This document shows, one piece after another, positions 43,026 through 52,868 of a stretch of 64,000 nucleotides of DNA; positions within the stretch are counted from its first letter, which is position 1; each line of letters opens with the position of its first letter. This DNA comes from Neurospora crassa OR74A. Taxonomy: Eukaryota > Ascomycota > Sordariomycetes > Sordariales > Sordariaceae. Position numbers and translations under genes: made by a program. The DNA lies in NCBI RefSeq assembly GCF_000182925.2, contig NC_026506.1:1-64000 (forward strand). Reading direction: 5' to 3'. The notes under the pieces were generated by a model, which saw only the letters and a list, made by a program, of their open reading frames with translations, was not told the origin of the DNA and ran no database searches.

Positions 43026-44570
43026 ATGTCACTTGGTTCGCTTTTTCTTTCCGAATTAGACGCCGGCCCCCCATCCCGTGCACAAGCGCCACTTCGCACA
43101 TGCACACGGCACCGTGCGCCATCGTTCGACTCTTGCACGCCGTCTTCATGTTCCACGACATGTCTCGATAACCCAACAGAACCTTCAGACTTGTCATCCA
43201 CCACCAAGATCACCACCCTCAATCATCTGCGCTCCCTGGTGCCTCACTCTTACTGCATTGGCATCGATGTGGAGGGTATCGAGGGGATAGCGCAGGGTAT
43301 CACCTCCGTGGGCATCTCCATCCTGCCACCCGTCTTCTCCCTCTCCCCGGCATCCGCGGATGGCTCGTGGCCATGGCCCTTTCCAGACCACCACCAAGGG
43401 CAAATCGACCTCGACACCATCGCTTCTCACTACCGTCTGCAGTCTTACTGCTTTGCCGTCCTTGGCCGTGAGCGTGCCCGGTCCTACGAGCATTTCCACT
43501 ACGGCGAGGTGGTCCACCACCCCATCACCCACCTCCAGTCCACCATTGTCTCCGTACTGCAGTCCATCCGCCTTCAGGACCCCACGGCCCATACCATCCT
43601 CGTGGGATTCGACATGGAGCTTGAGCACCGCGCCGTCAAATCTGTTTTCCCTTTGTTGGATGACCATGTCACACACTGGTGCGATGTCTCGCATACCGGT
43701 CTTGCGGATGCGAGATGGGAAGGTAGAAGGGTAGCGCACAAGACGCATCGCAAGATCTCGTTGCGGGATGCCATGTTGGCTCTCAACTTCAGGCGTAACC
43801 ATGGGATACAGCCCCGAGCGAGGCATCACTCGGCTGGTATGGACGCTGTGCGCACACTGGGAACAATGCTTGCGCTTCTGGCGAGGGCGCCAGAGGCAGG
43901 AGGTTTGGTGGTCAAAAGGTTTACGTGGGAGGAGCATGGGAACAGAAAACTGTGGGAATGGGTGCCAAGACCGGCATCCAAGTTCCCTTGGACAGTGAAA
44001 ATTGTACCGGTGCCGACAGATGACAAGGACGGAACAGCGCACCTGCCAGAGTCCCTTGGCAGACCAGCCCGGTTGTTCAATTTCGTAACGAGGAACTTTG
44101 CGGAACCAAAAGCCGTAGCGGTCTGTCCCCCGGCTAGGTCGGGGCCGCTGAAGACACATGGCTGGGTGAGTCTACATAATGAGGAAGAGATGAAGAGGCT
44201 CGTAAGAGACTGGGATGGGAAGATGGTTGTCGATGGGGTTATGTTGAAGGTCGGGGGGAGACCGCCTCCTGAGAACCCCCCTAAGACCTCACTTGAGCAC
44301 CCGATGAAAGCCAGTTCCAGCATCAACGAAATGGTTAAAAGAGCTAAGTCAATGGCAGATGAGCTACACGTTGAAGAGGAAGAAGCAGAGCGGGACTCGT
44401 TTCTCGCAGAGGGACTGTCCAACATGGAGCTTGATGACACTGGAGAGGTAGCCAGTGCGCTAGATTTCTTGTTCCAATCGGACAGTGATGACAGCTCCTT
44501 GGGTGATATATGCCGTACTTATTCCCCAATTGAAACGGACTGGAACAAAAACAAAACAAGTTGGCGATGA
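43026..44570 (+). CDS. DEDDh exonuclease-like protein (Gfd2/YDR514C type)
   Basis: A single exon of about 514 residues from the ATG at 43026; the frame is open 29 codons further upstream but without an ATG. An RNase H-like nuclease core is visible: motif I IGIDVEGIEG (D-x-E), motif II VGFDMELEHRAV (Asp), and motif III HHSAGMDAVRTLGTML, which contains H-x4-D of the DEDDh class. The strand order fits the fungal Gfd2/YDR514C-type family of putative nucleases linked in yeast to mRNA export. The last 130 residues are charged and include an acidic, Ser-rich tail. It probably acts on RNA in nucleus or cytoplasm, but whether the site is active is unproven. The N-terminus is uncertain because of the in-frame upstream ORF. 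Confidence 0.72.
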   Translation: MSLGSLFLSELDAGPPSRAQAPLRTCTRHRAPSFDSCTPSSCSTTCLDNPTEPSDLSSTTKITTLNHLRSLVPHSYCIGIDVEGIEGIAQGITSVGISILPPVFSLSPASADGSWPWPFPDHHQGQIDLDTIASHYRLQSYCFAVLGRERARSYEHFHYGEVVHHPITHLQSTIVSVLQSIRLQDPTAHTILVGFDMELEHRAVKSVFPLLDDHVTHWCDVSHTGLADARWEGRRVAHKTHRKISLRDAMLALNFRRNHGIQPRARHHSAGMDAVRTLGTMLALLARAPEAGGLVVKRFTWEEHGNRKLWEWVPRPASKFPWTVKIVPVPTDDKDGTAHLPESLGRPARLFNFVTRNFAEPKAVAVCPPARSGPLKTHGWVSLHNEEEMKRLVRDWDGKMVVDGVMLKVGGRPPPENPPKTSLEHPMKASSSINEMVKRAKSMADELHVEEEEAERDSFLAEGLSNMELDDTGEVASALDFLFQSDSDDSSLGDICRTYSPIETDWNKNKTSWR

Positions 44571-44922
44571 GGTTCAAACGAGTGTCGACGATTTGCCAGA
44601 CGACCCCTAACCCTTCCCCGGTGCCTCAATTGCTGCGCCTGTGTCAACTTGCCGGGGGGGCTGCCGCAGCACTGCTGATCCCTGCACCGTGACGCGAATC
44701 GCATTCTCCACCGGCGGTCTCCACCGGGCAGCACTTGCAGTTGCAGCTCCAAGTGGAAGAAGTTCAATTGCGACGAGCGACGGGACTTTCGTTTTGCGAT
44801 TCGATTCGATTTCCATCTTTCCATCTTTCCATCTTTCCATCTTCCGTGTCTCCAGCTAGGCACCTATCGATACCTACCACTTCCACCCAAACCACACCCA
44901 CCGCAACATACACTGGACCGCG
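44571..44922. promoter_or_regulatory. Short promoter region of the Urn1-like gene
   Basis: Only about 350 bp separate two genes on the same strand. A tandem CTTTCCAT repeat (four near-copies, about 44814-44842) and a CACCTATCGATACCTACC motif lie just upstream of the ATG. No gene is seen. Confidence 0.5.
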
Positions 44923-46758
44923 ATGCTGAAATCAACATACAAACCCTCTCCTGGTGCTCTTCCTCCCCTGCCACCAGGCTGGACCGAACACAAAGCGCCT
45001 ACCGGGCACACATACTACTACAATGCCTCAACCAAGGAGTCAACCTACAAGCGCCCCGGCGTTACTCCGACTCCCACTCCTCCCGCCGCCGCTTCTCCGT
45101 TCGGTCCTCCGTCCGCTTCGCCAGTCCCCGGCGCCCATCCGCTCGCCGCGGCGCCAGCGAACCCCTCCATGAGCTACCTCCAACACCAAGCCGTTCCCGC
45201 GATAAACCTCTCCGATCCACGCGTTGCCAATGCCCTTATGGCGCAGTATTCCCAGCAGTCCCAGCCTCAACACCAAGGCGGGCGAGGGGGTTTTGGAGCA
45301 GGGGGTAGGGGCGGTAGCCAGCAACAGCAAAGGCCCCGACCACAGCCCGTCGACAAGCCAAAAGCCAAGATCGCCATCCTCGGCTGCGAGCCGTGGTTCC
45401 TGGTATACACAAAATATGGGAGAAGGTTTGCTTTCAATCCGGTAAAGAATGCGAGTTACTGGCGGATTCCGGAGAAGATCCTGCCAGCAGTGATCGAGTT
45501 GGATAAAGAAAGGATCAGGAGGAAGGCCGCTGGGGAGCCACCGCTCGAGGAGGATCCGAGATACAAGAGCCATGATAAGGAGGAGGAAAAGGCGGAGGGG
45601 AAGAATCTGGGTTCGGGGCAACAGGGCCTAGAAGAGACGCACGACTACGACAGTTCAGAATACGAAGAAGTAGAAGTCACCGATGACGAAGGCGCAGACC
45701 ACAACGACGCCGAACACCCCTCCCAGCACCAGCGTACCGAAGACGAAAACCAAGGGCCGATCGAGTTTACAGAAGACGACTTTGCCGCTCAGCTGGCCAT
45801 GATGGAAGGCGATGGTATGGATATTGACCAAGAATACGATTTTGCAGCACAAGCAGAAAACGTCGAGCCCCTTTCTGACGCCGACGCCCGCCTCCTCTTC
45901 CGCGACCTCCTCGCCGACTTCCGCATTAACCCCTACTCCCCTTTTCAAAAGCTGATCGACGAAGGCGACAAGACGGGTGTCTTCTCCGACCCGCGGTACA
46001 CTGCCCTCTCATCCATGCGCGAGCGCAGGGAAGTTTACGATGAGTGGTCCCGCGAGGCTATCCAAGCCCTGAAAGAAGCGAGGGCAAAGGAAGAGAAGAA
46101 GGACCCAAGGATACCATACCTGGCCTTTCTACAAGAACATGCCACGCCAAAGCTATATTGGGCTGAGTTCAAGAGGAAATATCGAAAGGAAGATGTGATG
46201 AAGGATTCGGCGCATCACAGGAGCTTCAACGACAAGGAAAGAGAAAAGCTGTACAGGGAGCATATCAACAGACTGAAGCTACCGCACACACAACTCAAGA
46301 GTGACCTGAAGAAGTTGCTTGAGAGTGTACAGCTCCGGCAGCTGAACAACCGGTCCTCAGCAGCCAGCCTCCCGAGCCAAATCTTGGCAGACATCCGGTA
46401 CATCTCGCTCGATGCGAAAACGCGCGACGAATTCATCGAGGGTTACATCCAGGGTCTTGCCTCACCTCCAGAGGCCCAAAGCGCTGCGGAAGAAGCGGAG
46501 GATGAGGTACTGAGGAAAGCTAGAGAGGAGAGGAAGAAGAGAGAGAAAGCGTTGGAAGAGAGGGAGAGGAGGGTAGAAGAGGAAAAGAGAAGACAAGAAA
46601 AGAGGTTAGCCGTTGAACGGGCGAGGCTCAGGGAGGAGGAGAGGGAGCTGCAGAGGGCTATGGTTGTTGATAAGAAGGGGCTGCAGAGTCAGCTGGGCGG
46701 TGGTGCTGCGGCTGGCGGGGAGGCGTCGAAGGAGGATGAGGCAAAGGAGGAGAGATAA
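44923..46758 (+). CDS. URN1: WW/FF-domain pre-mRNA splicing protein, Urn1-like
   Basis: A single exon of 611 residues. Residues ~13-45 are a WW domain (LPPLPPGWTEHKAPTGHTYYY..STKESTYKRP) with both signature tryptophan/aromatic positions. A Pro/Ala- and Gln/Gly-rich linker follows. At ~130-190 there is a WW-like segment (GCEPWFLVYTKYGRRFAFNPVKNASYWRIP). Residues ~315-385 form a clear FF domain (ARLLFRDLLADFRINPYSPF..RYTALSSMRERREVYDEW), with further FF-like helices to ~500. Residues ~510-580 are a long charged coiled coil of Glu/Arg/Lys. The order is that of yeast Urn1 and the Prp40/FBP11 group, which bridge splicing factors and the RNA polymerase II tail in the nucleus. Length exceeds yeast Urn1, mainly through linker and coiled coil. 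Confidence 0.9.
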   Translation: MLKSTYKPSPGALPPLPPGWTEHKAPTGHTYYYNASTKESTYKRPGVTPTPTPPAAASPFGPPSASPVPGAHPLAAAPANPSMSYLQHQAVPAINLSDPRVANALMAQYSQQSQPQHQGGRGGFGAGGRGGSQQQQRPRPQPVDKPKAKIAILGCEPWFLVYTKYGRRFAFNPVKNASYWRIPEKILPAVIELDKERIRRKAAGEPPLEEDPRYKSHDKEEEKAEGKNLGSGQQGLEETHDYDSSEYEEVEVTDDEGADHNDAEHPSQHQRTEDENQGPIEFTEDDFAAQLAMMEGDGMDIDQEYDFAAQAENVEPLSDADARLLFRDLLADFRINPYSPFQKLIDEGDKTGVFSDPRYTALSSMRERREVYDEWSREAIQALKEARAKEEKKDPRIPYLAFLQEHATPKLYWAEFKRKYRKEDVMKDSAHHRSFNDKEREKLYREHINRLKLPHTQLKSDLKKLLESVQLRQLNNRSSAASLPSQILADIRYISLDAKTRDEFIEGYIQGLASPPEAQSAAEEAEDEVLRKAREERKKREKALEERERRVEEEKRRQEKRLAVERARLREEERELQRAMVVDKKGLQSQLGGGAAAGGEASKEDEAKEER

Positions 46759-47074
46759 GAGAGTGAGTAAGTGGCCGTCTCAACTAGATGGTATATACCC
46801 AAAATTGTTCGTCAGCATAGCGCTCAGGAGTTCCCATCTTCATATCACGCCGCGGGTTTCCAGGAACAACCAGGTTCCATGTATTTAACGGGGCGTTTGC
46901 ACACTAAACATGTGAGAGAATGGAAGCAGATAGGTAAGGTACTCATCAAGAATCATATACAAGAAAAGCCAAATTGGCATCAGGCCTTTCGTGGCACACC
47001 TCGTCAAGTCATCCGTCGGCCGCCATCACACGTCAACCATCACTGGTTTCATTGTCACCATCATCCACCATTCT
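46759..47074. other. Convergent 3' region
   Basis: About 320 bp between the ends of the Urn1-like and GH10 genes, which should hold both 3' UTRs. No gene is seen. Confidence 0.5.
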
Positions 47075-48564
47075 TCACGCCCCTGGCCTAGCAGTCGACC
47101 TAACCCTCCTCGCCGTCGCCAGCGTAGTCGCTACAACCGTCTTCGTCGTTTGTTCCCTTCCAAGCCCAGGAAGACCCTCAGGCCCGCGATGTGCTGCCGC
47201 CTCCAAGTCCAGTTCCGATACCGTCCCATTTCCATCATCCACTCCATCCATCCCCGCCCGCCTCCTCGACGCGCCCGCCGCATACGCCTTGAACATATTC
47301 AACACCGTCCAATACGCCGGCTTCTTAACATAATTGTTATCCCACATGCACGCCTCCCCCTCTGTGGGGATCTCGCTCGGCACCCACGAATACTTGTCGG
47401 TGAAATCCCACAAAGTCACCCCCACGCATTTCCTCCCTCCATACCCCTTGTTGACATCCAAGCAAGCGCCCACCACCTCTCCATAATCCCTTGCCTGCGC
47501 GTTCCACATTTCCCTTGTGCTCGGCACCTTCAGCGGGCTGTGTCGAATATCTAGCTCCGTGATGGCCACCTCATCCACCACCTCCAGGAACTGCTGCATT
47601 GTATTGACAATCTCGGCACGCGCAGGGACAAGGCCGACTTTGAGGTGGGATTGGAAGCCGACGCCGTGGACGGTGCCGCCTTGGGCCTTGACGGTGCGGA
47701 GCATGGCGAGAGTAATAGAAATTTTGGGGCCCGGGGAGAGGGACGGTGATTCCAGGGCGTAGTCGTTATAGTAGAGCTTGGCGCCGGGGTCGGCTTTGGC
47801 GGCGGTCTTGAAGGAGAAAGTGATGAAGTCGAGGCCCATGGCTTTGTACACTTGCGGGATGTCAGCTTAAAATAACCAAGGTATGGGCGGGATTGAAAGA
47901 GCATGAAGGCCAGCATGGAAAGACGTACTTGGACTCTGTCTAAACACTCCGTTCTCGTCGATGGCTTCATTCACCACATCCCAAGCATAACACCTCCCCT
48001 TGAAGTACTGTGCCAGATTCTGGATGTGTGCGGCGAGGATCTTTTCCATGTCGTCGCGGGAGTACGTCGTCTCAACTAAGGCATTATTCTCTCTCGTCAG
48101 TTTCCATTTGTTCCTCGCTCCACTCCTCTGCACACATAAGAGGACATACCCCAAGAAGGCAACCCCTTATACCACACCATGGTATGACACCTCAGCGTCT
48201 TCATTCCTCCCACCCCAGCTTTCGCCGTATTCGCTATAGCATCCGCTTCCGCAAAGGTGAATACTCCTTGGACCTCCTCGGTCTTCTTCCATTTCTGTGC
48301 ATTGATGGGTGTCAGCGAGCCAAACTCGCCAGACCCCTGAAGCACAGACATGTACTGCTCATTGTATAGACGAGGGTTGTCGACGGCTGTGCCGAAATAG
48401 GAGAGGCCGGCGAGTTTGGCGTACTTGTCGAGCTGTGCTGAAGCCAGGGGAAGAAGGGTGGAGGCAAAAGCTAAGAGGACGAGGAGGAGAGGGAACGAGC
48501 GGGGACGAAAGAGGGAGAGAAAAGGCTCGATAGCCGAAAATTCGGTGGAGATGAGCATCTTCAT
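47075..48564 (-). CDS. GH10 endo-beta-1,4-xylanase
   Basis: Three exons, 48564-48150, 48075-47929 and 47850-47075, encode about 445 residues. The N-terminus has a 20-residue lead, then a hydrophobic signal segment ending LASAQ near residue 44. The TIM-barrel landmarks of GH10 follow: [29 protein letters not shown], the acid/base site WDVVNEAID (E175, made on exon 2), VGFQSHL, the nucleophile ITELDIR (E286), and [12 protein letters not shown]. It should hydrolyse xylan outside the cell. Splicing is needed to bring both catalytic glutamates into one protein. After the barrel (~residue 375) there is an extra tail of about 70 residues with basic, acidic and Thr/Arg-rich patches and no CBM. The GH16-CBM1 gene lies about 10 kb away. 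Confidence 0.92.
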
Positions 48565-50988
48565 CTTGATTAGGGTAGTTGGAGGTGGTTAGAAGATGGA
48601 GTGTATAGGGGAATCTAACGGGCAGGTCTGAAAGGTCTACTGAAAGGCCGTCCGAGCGAGCTGTCCCTTACTTCGATGCCCGGATTTTGCAAGGAGCGAG
48701 CCTGGAAGAAGGCTGGAAGAGGTGACAATGAAAAGGTCTTGATTCTGGAGTTGTCTAAACGCAAGGGGAGAAACGGAAACCAGGGCAACCTAAATACCTG
48801 AAGGGGAGTGCCGATGAACAGGCGAGATCAGTGAATTGGGCGGCCCAGGGTATCTCTAAGGTTCCAATGGAGGCTCAACTCTCATCTCATACATGTACTG
48901 TGACCTTCTTTTTCTGGAACGGGCAGACGTACGACAACCGAGAGAACGAGGAGGCAAGTGCAACCTTGCACTTATCCAGAAAGTCCAATGACCATAAGCG
49001 GCCCCCAATACCCTCTGTCTCCGCTCCTCAGTTGGAGTCACTCATCGTGCAGGATCTATTTCTTGGTGAGCATCCCCTCCCCAGCTCCAAGTCCAATAAG
49101 TTCAAAGCTCGGAGCAATTGCTCGGAAAGAACCGAGCAAAAGTGTAAGAGAGAGAGGTGATGGGAGAGGGGCAACTCAGAGCCAGTCTCGGAAGAAGCTC
49201 GGAACTAGAGCTGACGGCGACACAAGAACGTCCTGTTCCCGTGACGGTGGTGTTCGGGGTGGTGATTCTGGTGGGTGTGGTATCGAGCGGATGGCTGACG
49301 CCGACACGGTTTCCGTTCAGGAACTTGATCGATTCGTCCATGTCCTCAGATCTCAAAGTCCAGCGCCTGGCAGAATTGCCAAGTTTCTTCTCTGCTTACT
49401 TCTGCGACATTGTCAAGGAAAAAAGTAATATGAGGTATCGAAGCTCCTAGATGTGGACTTTAAGGGAGCAAGTGAGCGGCGCAAGAACGTACCTACCTCT
49501 AGGTTCCAGCCGGTGATGAACTCCGGAGACGGAGAGGTTGACCGCGTTTGAAGACATGGAGTAGTTCAATGACGCACTTGAAGACATTGTAGTTCCTGCG
49601 CCAAGATCTTGGGACGGCGAGAGACACGAATGGAGCCTCAGTCATACTACAGGTACCTACCTACTGTAGGAACACTGGACTCCTGCGGCGTCAATCTATC
49701 GCCTCCAGACTTTCCAGTCCTCAGACGTTGGGCTCTACGTGTAAGCTTCACTCATGATTCATCTGTTCTAGACAAGGCTCGCCCAGATATTGACCTGTCA
49801 CTTCCCCAGATTTTCCCCAACTTTTTATATACTCCGAGATCCCAACGGTCTAGGCCACGTTTCCATCAGATAGAGAGCGAACCACACCTCGCAACCATGC
49901 CAGTATCAAGTAAAGCAGTCGGATATAAGGTGCTGGACCCAAATCCACCGTGGTCATCACGCGTCACGAGCTTATGCTGTGTCTCCATGATATAGTAATG
50001 GTCTGGCTGACAACAATTCATCGCTGAGGTCATGGACGGACAAACTCATTGTTGGTTGATGACCGAGACTGGAAGGCTAGACAGTAAGGCCGAGGAAGGA
50101 GTCTTTGGACCTCAGAACTGACAGCAGGATCTTGCACTTTGCGTTTTGTCTGGTGAGAAATGTGACGAATGCCACTTGCAAAATGCCGATGCCAGTGCCC
50201 GTAGTCATCTTGTGACGAGCTAAGAATCTGCAATGTAGTCGTGACAACTTGGCTGTGTCACCTTCCTTGTCTATCTTATTCCAGCCCAGGACATTTCTTA
50301 CTCCAGTCGACTTTCAAATTGGGTTGTGCTACTCATTCGGTTTTTGGGCACCTAGGCCATGTGAGCGCTTCCCCTCCCTGAATTCTTTGTCTTCGTTCCT
50401 ACAGCATTCAATGATCAGTTAGGTAGCTTTGTGAAACCAAGCCCTTATAACCTTCTCAAGCTTTCTGGCTTACAGATACAGTCCTCGTGGTCTATCGGGG
50501 AGCATACGCAACTACAAGCTGTCCCGAACAACCGGAGTGAACGTGATACTCGAATTCCACCCCAATTTGAACTGACTGTAGTGAGTAACCGGACTACCTC
50601 ATCCGTCAGCAGTGGCGCACCTCCCTTTGACCATTTCAGACTCTCTGCTTCAATAAACATAGAATCAATCAATGCTCGACTACCTAACTTGGCCTTCTTT
50701 TTCGTTTCAGTTTTCGTTTATTGCTCGTTCAAAGGAAGAAATGGTGTGAATGATAGAGAACACCCGAACCCAGCCGGAAAACTAGGCACTCTTCGACGCA
50801 CAACTCTGGATTGACAAATCGATTGAGGCCGTTGTTATCGACATTAGCATTCGTCAAGTTTCCTATGGGGTATAAATTCTAGAAAACCACCGCTCTTTTC
50901 GACCAAGTCGCTTGCTCATGACACTTCTCCAGAAGACAACGAGAACAACCGCCTTCGCCAACGCCATCAAGCCTTATGATTATACAGC
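48565..50988. other. 2.4-kb gene-poor interval
   Basis: The left part should be the GH10 promoter and the right end the 3' region of the amino-acid permease gene. No frame has recognisable motifs. A hairpin-like TAGGTACCTA-family site lies at 49647-49669. Confidence 0.45.
49647..49669. repeat. Palindromic TAGGTACCTA-family element
   Basis: CTACAG at 49647-49652 is mirrored by CTGTAG at 49664-49669 around a GTACCTACCTA core. Its closest structural match is the element at 56907-56925. Confidence 0.6.
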
Positions 50989-52868
50989 TTACGCCAACCA
51001 ATCCCAAATCTTTTCAATTATGGTGACAGGAGGCTTATACTCTCTCTGCCAATGCTCATCCTCTGCATCAAGCGCCGCCTTTCCAGTCGTGAGATCGGCC
51101 TCCGATGGTTTTATGACCTTTGGTCGCTTGATAATCTTCCAGCCACCGTACAGAAGGAAGAAGATGGGGATGCCAATGTAGGCAGCGATGAAATCTGTTT
51201 GTAAATATTATTAGTACTTCTATTGAGTGAAGCAGGGACACGCCCGGGGATCTCCACGAGGTGGTTGCTACATAGGCAAAACGGTGACATGGACGAAGTC
51301 AAGGGAGACTTACCAGCGACATCCCAATTGCCTTTGATGAAGACAGCAAACCCGCTGAAAATGATAATGACAGCAAAGTAGATAAGCGCGAACCATGCCG
51401 TGTATGGTTGAAACCTGCTCTTGAAGACCAAGGTATCGCGGCTAATGCCCTGAGCCTTTAGCGCCTTGTAGAAGCGAAGGTAAGCAACGCAGATGGAGCA
51501 CCAGGTGAAGAGACTAGCGATGGTCGTTAAGTTCTGGAACCAGCTGAACGCCTTTGCGGCACCACCGTTGGGATCGACAGAGAGGTAAGTGAGACCGCCG
51601 ATGATAGCCGTGGCGGCAACGGCGTAATAGGGGACACCCTTCTTGCTGCAAGTGAGGAAGATACGTGGGGCCTGACGGTTCTGCGCCAAAGCGTAGAGGT
51701 AGCGAGAGCCGGTGTAAAGGAAGGCATTGCCAGAGGAAGTCGCGGAAGTCAAGATGACAGCGTTGATGATGGAGGGCAAGACGGAGATGCCAGCGTTCTT
51801 GATGCCAATAACCCATGGGGAGGCAGCAGCGTCGGAGCGGCCTTCGGCCTGAGCATCAAGGAGGCCCTTGTCGTTGGAAGACACAAGGACACCAATGGCG
51901 AGAGAACCCAAGACGTAGAAAAAGAGAATACGCCAGAAGACACGACGAACGGCCTTGGGGATGTTCTTGCGTGGGTTTTCGGCCTCACCAGCGGCAACGG
52001 CGACCATTTCCACACCGCCGTAGGAGAAGGCAGCGTTGACGAGGGTAGAAAAGAGACCCAAAAAACGACCAAGGTCGCCGTGCACCTGGGGTGGATACTC
52101 TTTCATGGCGCCCGGGTTCTTCCAGTAGCGAAAACCAAGACGTTCGTGGCGCGGGTTTCCGCCAAGGTCGACAATGAAGGCCATGATGAGCAGGCCGACA
52201 ATGGTGATAAGCTTCATAGATGCAAACCAGAATTCGGCCTCGCCGTAGAGAGAAACGGCAAAGATGTTGAGAAAAATAATAACAACCCAGATGATGCTGA
52301 TCCACACGGCGACGTTGACGCTTTGAGCACCTTCCCAGAAGCCGATGACAAGAGAGGCGGCCGAGATTTCGGCGCATAGAGTGATGGCGGCGGAGTACCA
52401 GTTATTCCAACCGACAGCAAAACCGAGAGCATCGTCGACGTATCGAGCGCAGAACTGAGGGATAGCACCGGGAAGAGGAAGCCATGTGGCCATCTCACCG
52501 AGACACTGCATCATACCGAAAACAGCGAGACCGGTGAAGGTATAACCGAGCAGGATGGAGAGAGGGCCAGCGTGGGTGAAGGCATTTCCGATGCCGAGGA
52601 AGAGACCGGTACCAATAGTTCCGCCCAGAGCAATGAACTGAATGTGACGCGACTTGAGACTATGGTTGTCGTCAGCGCCGTGATTGCTGAGACGAGATTG
52701 GAGTGGTACTCACCCACGACTCACGTAGCCATACCTGGCCGCTTCGTCCTCACCCCCAAGGACAGCGGCACCCTCCATGTAGGCATCGTTTTTCCTCTCG
52801 GACGAGCTGTGTCGTGAAGGGACGCCGGCCAATTCCGGGTCGGAAGAGTGTAGGTGTTTTTCCGCCAT
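50989..52868 (-). CDS. Amino-acid permease, yeast amino-acid transporter type
   Basis: Three exons, 52868-52714, 52659-51314 and 51194-50989, give about 568 residues. Junctions rebuild the family signatures SRGLKSRHIQFIALGGTIGTG and GNWDVADFIAAYIGIPIFF. Some 12 membrane helices are present, with a polar N-terminus of ~50 residues. Further marks are MMQCLGEMATWLPLPGAI, YGGVEMVAVAAGEAENPRKNIPKA and ATSSGNAFLYTGSRYLYALA, all typical of the fungal AAP/YAT group. It should import amino acids with protons at the plasma membrane; specificity cannot be read. Intron sizes are 54 and 119 nt. Both the start and the stop depend on short terminal exons that are easily missed. Upstream lies the largest gene-free space of the window. 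Confidence 0.92.

Noticed and set aside
43194-44159. 321-codon minus-strand open frame
   Set aside because: Antisense shadow of the DEDDh exonuclease-like gene, with no family features of its own.
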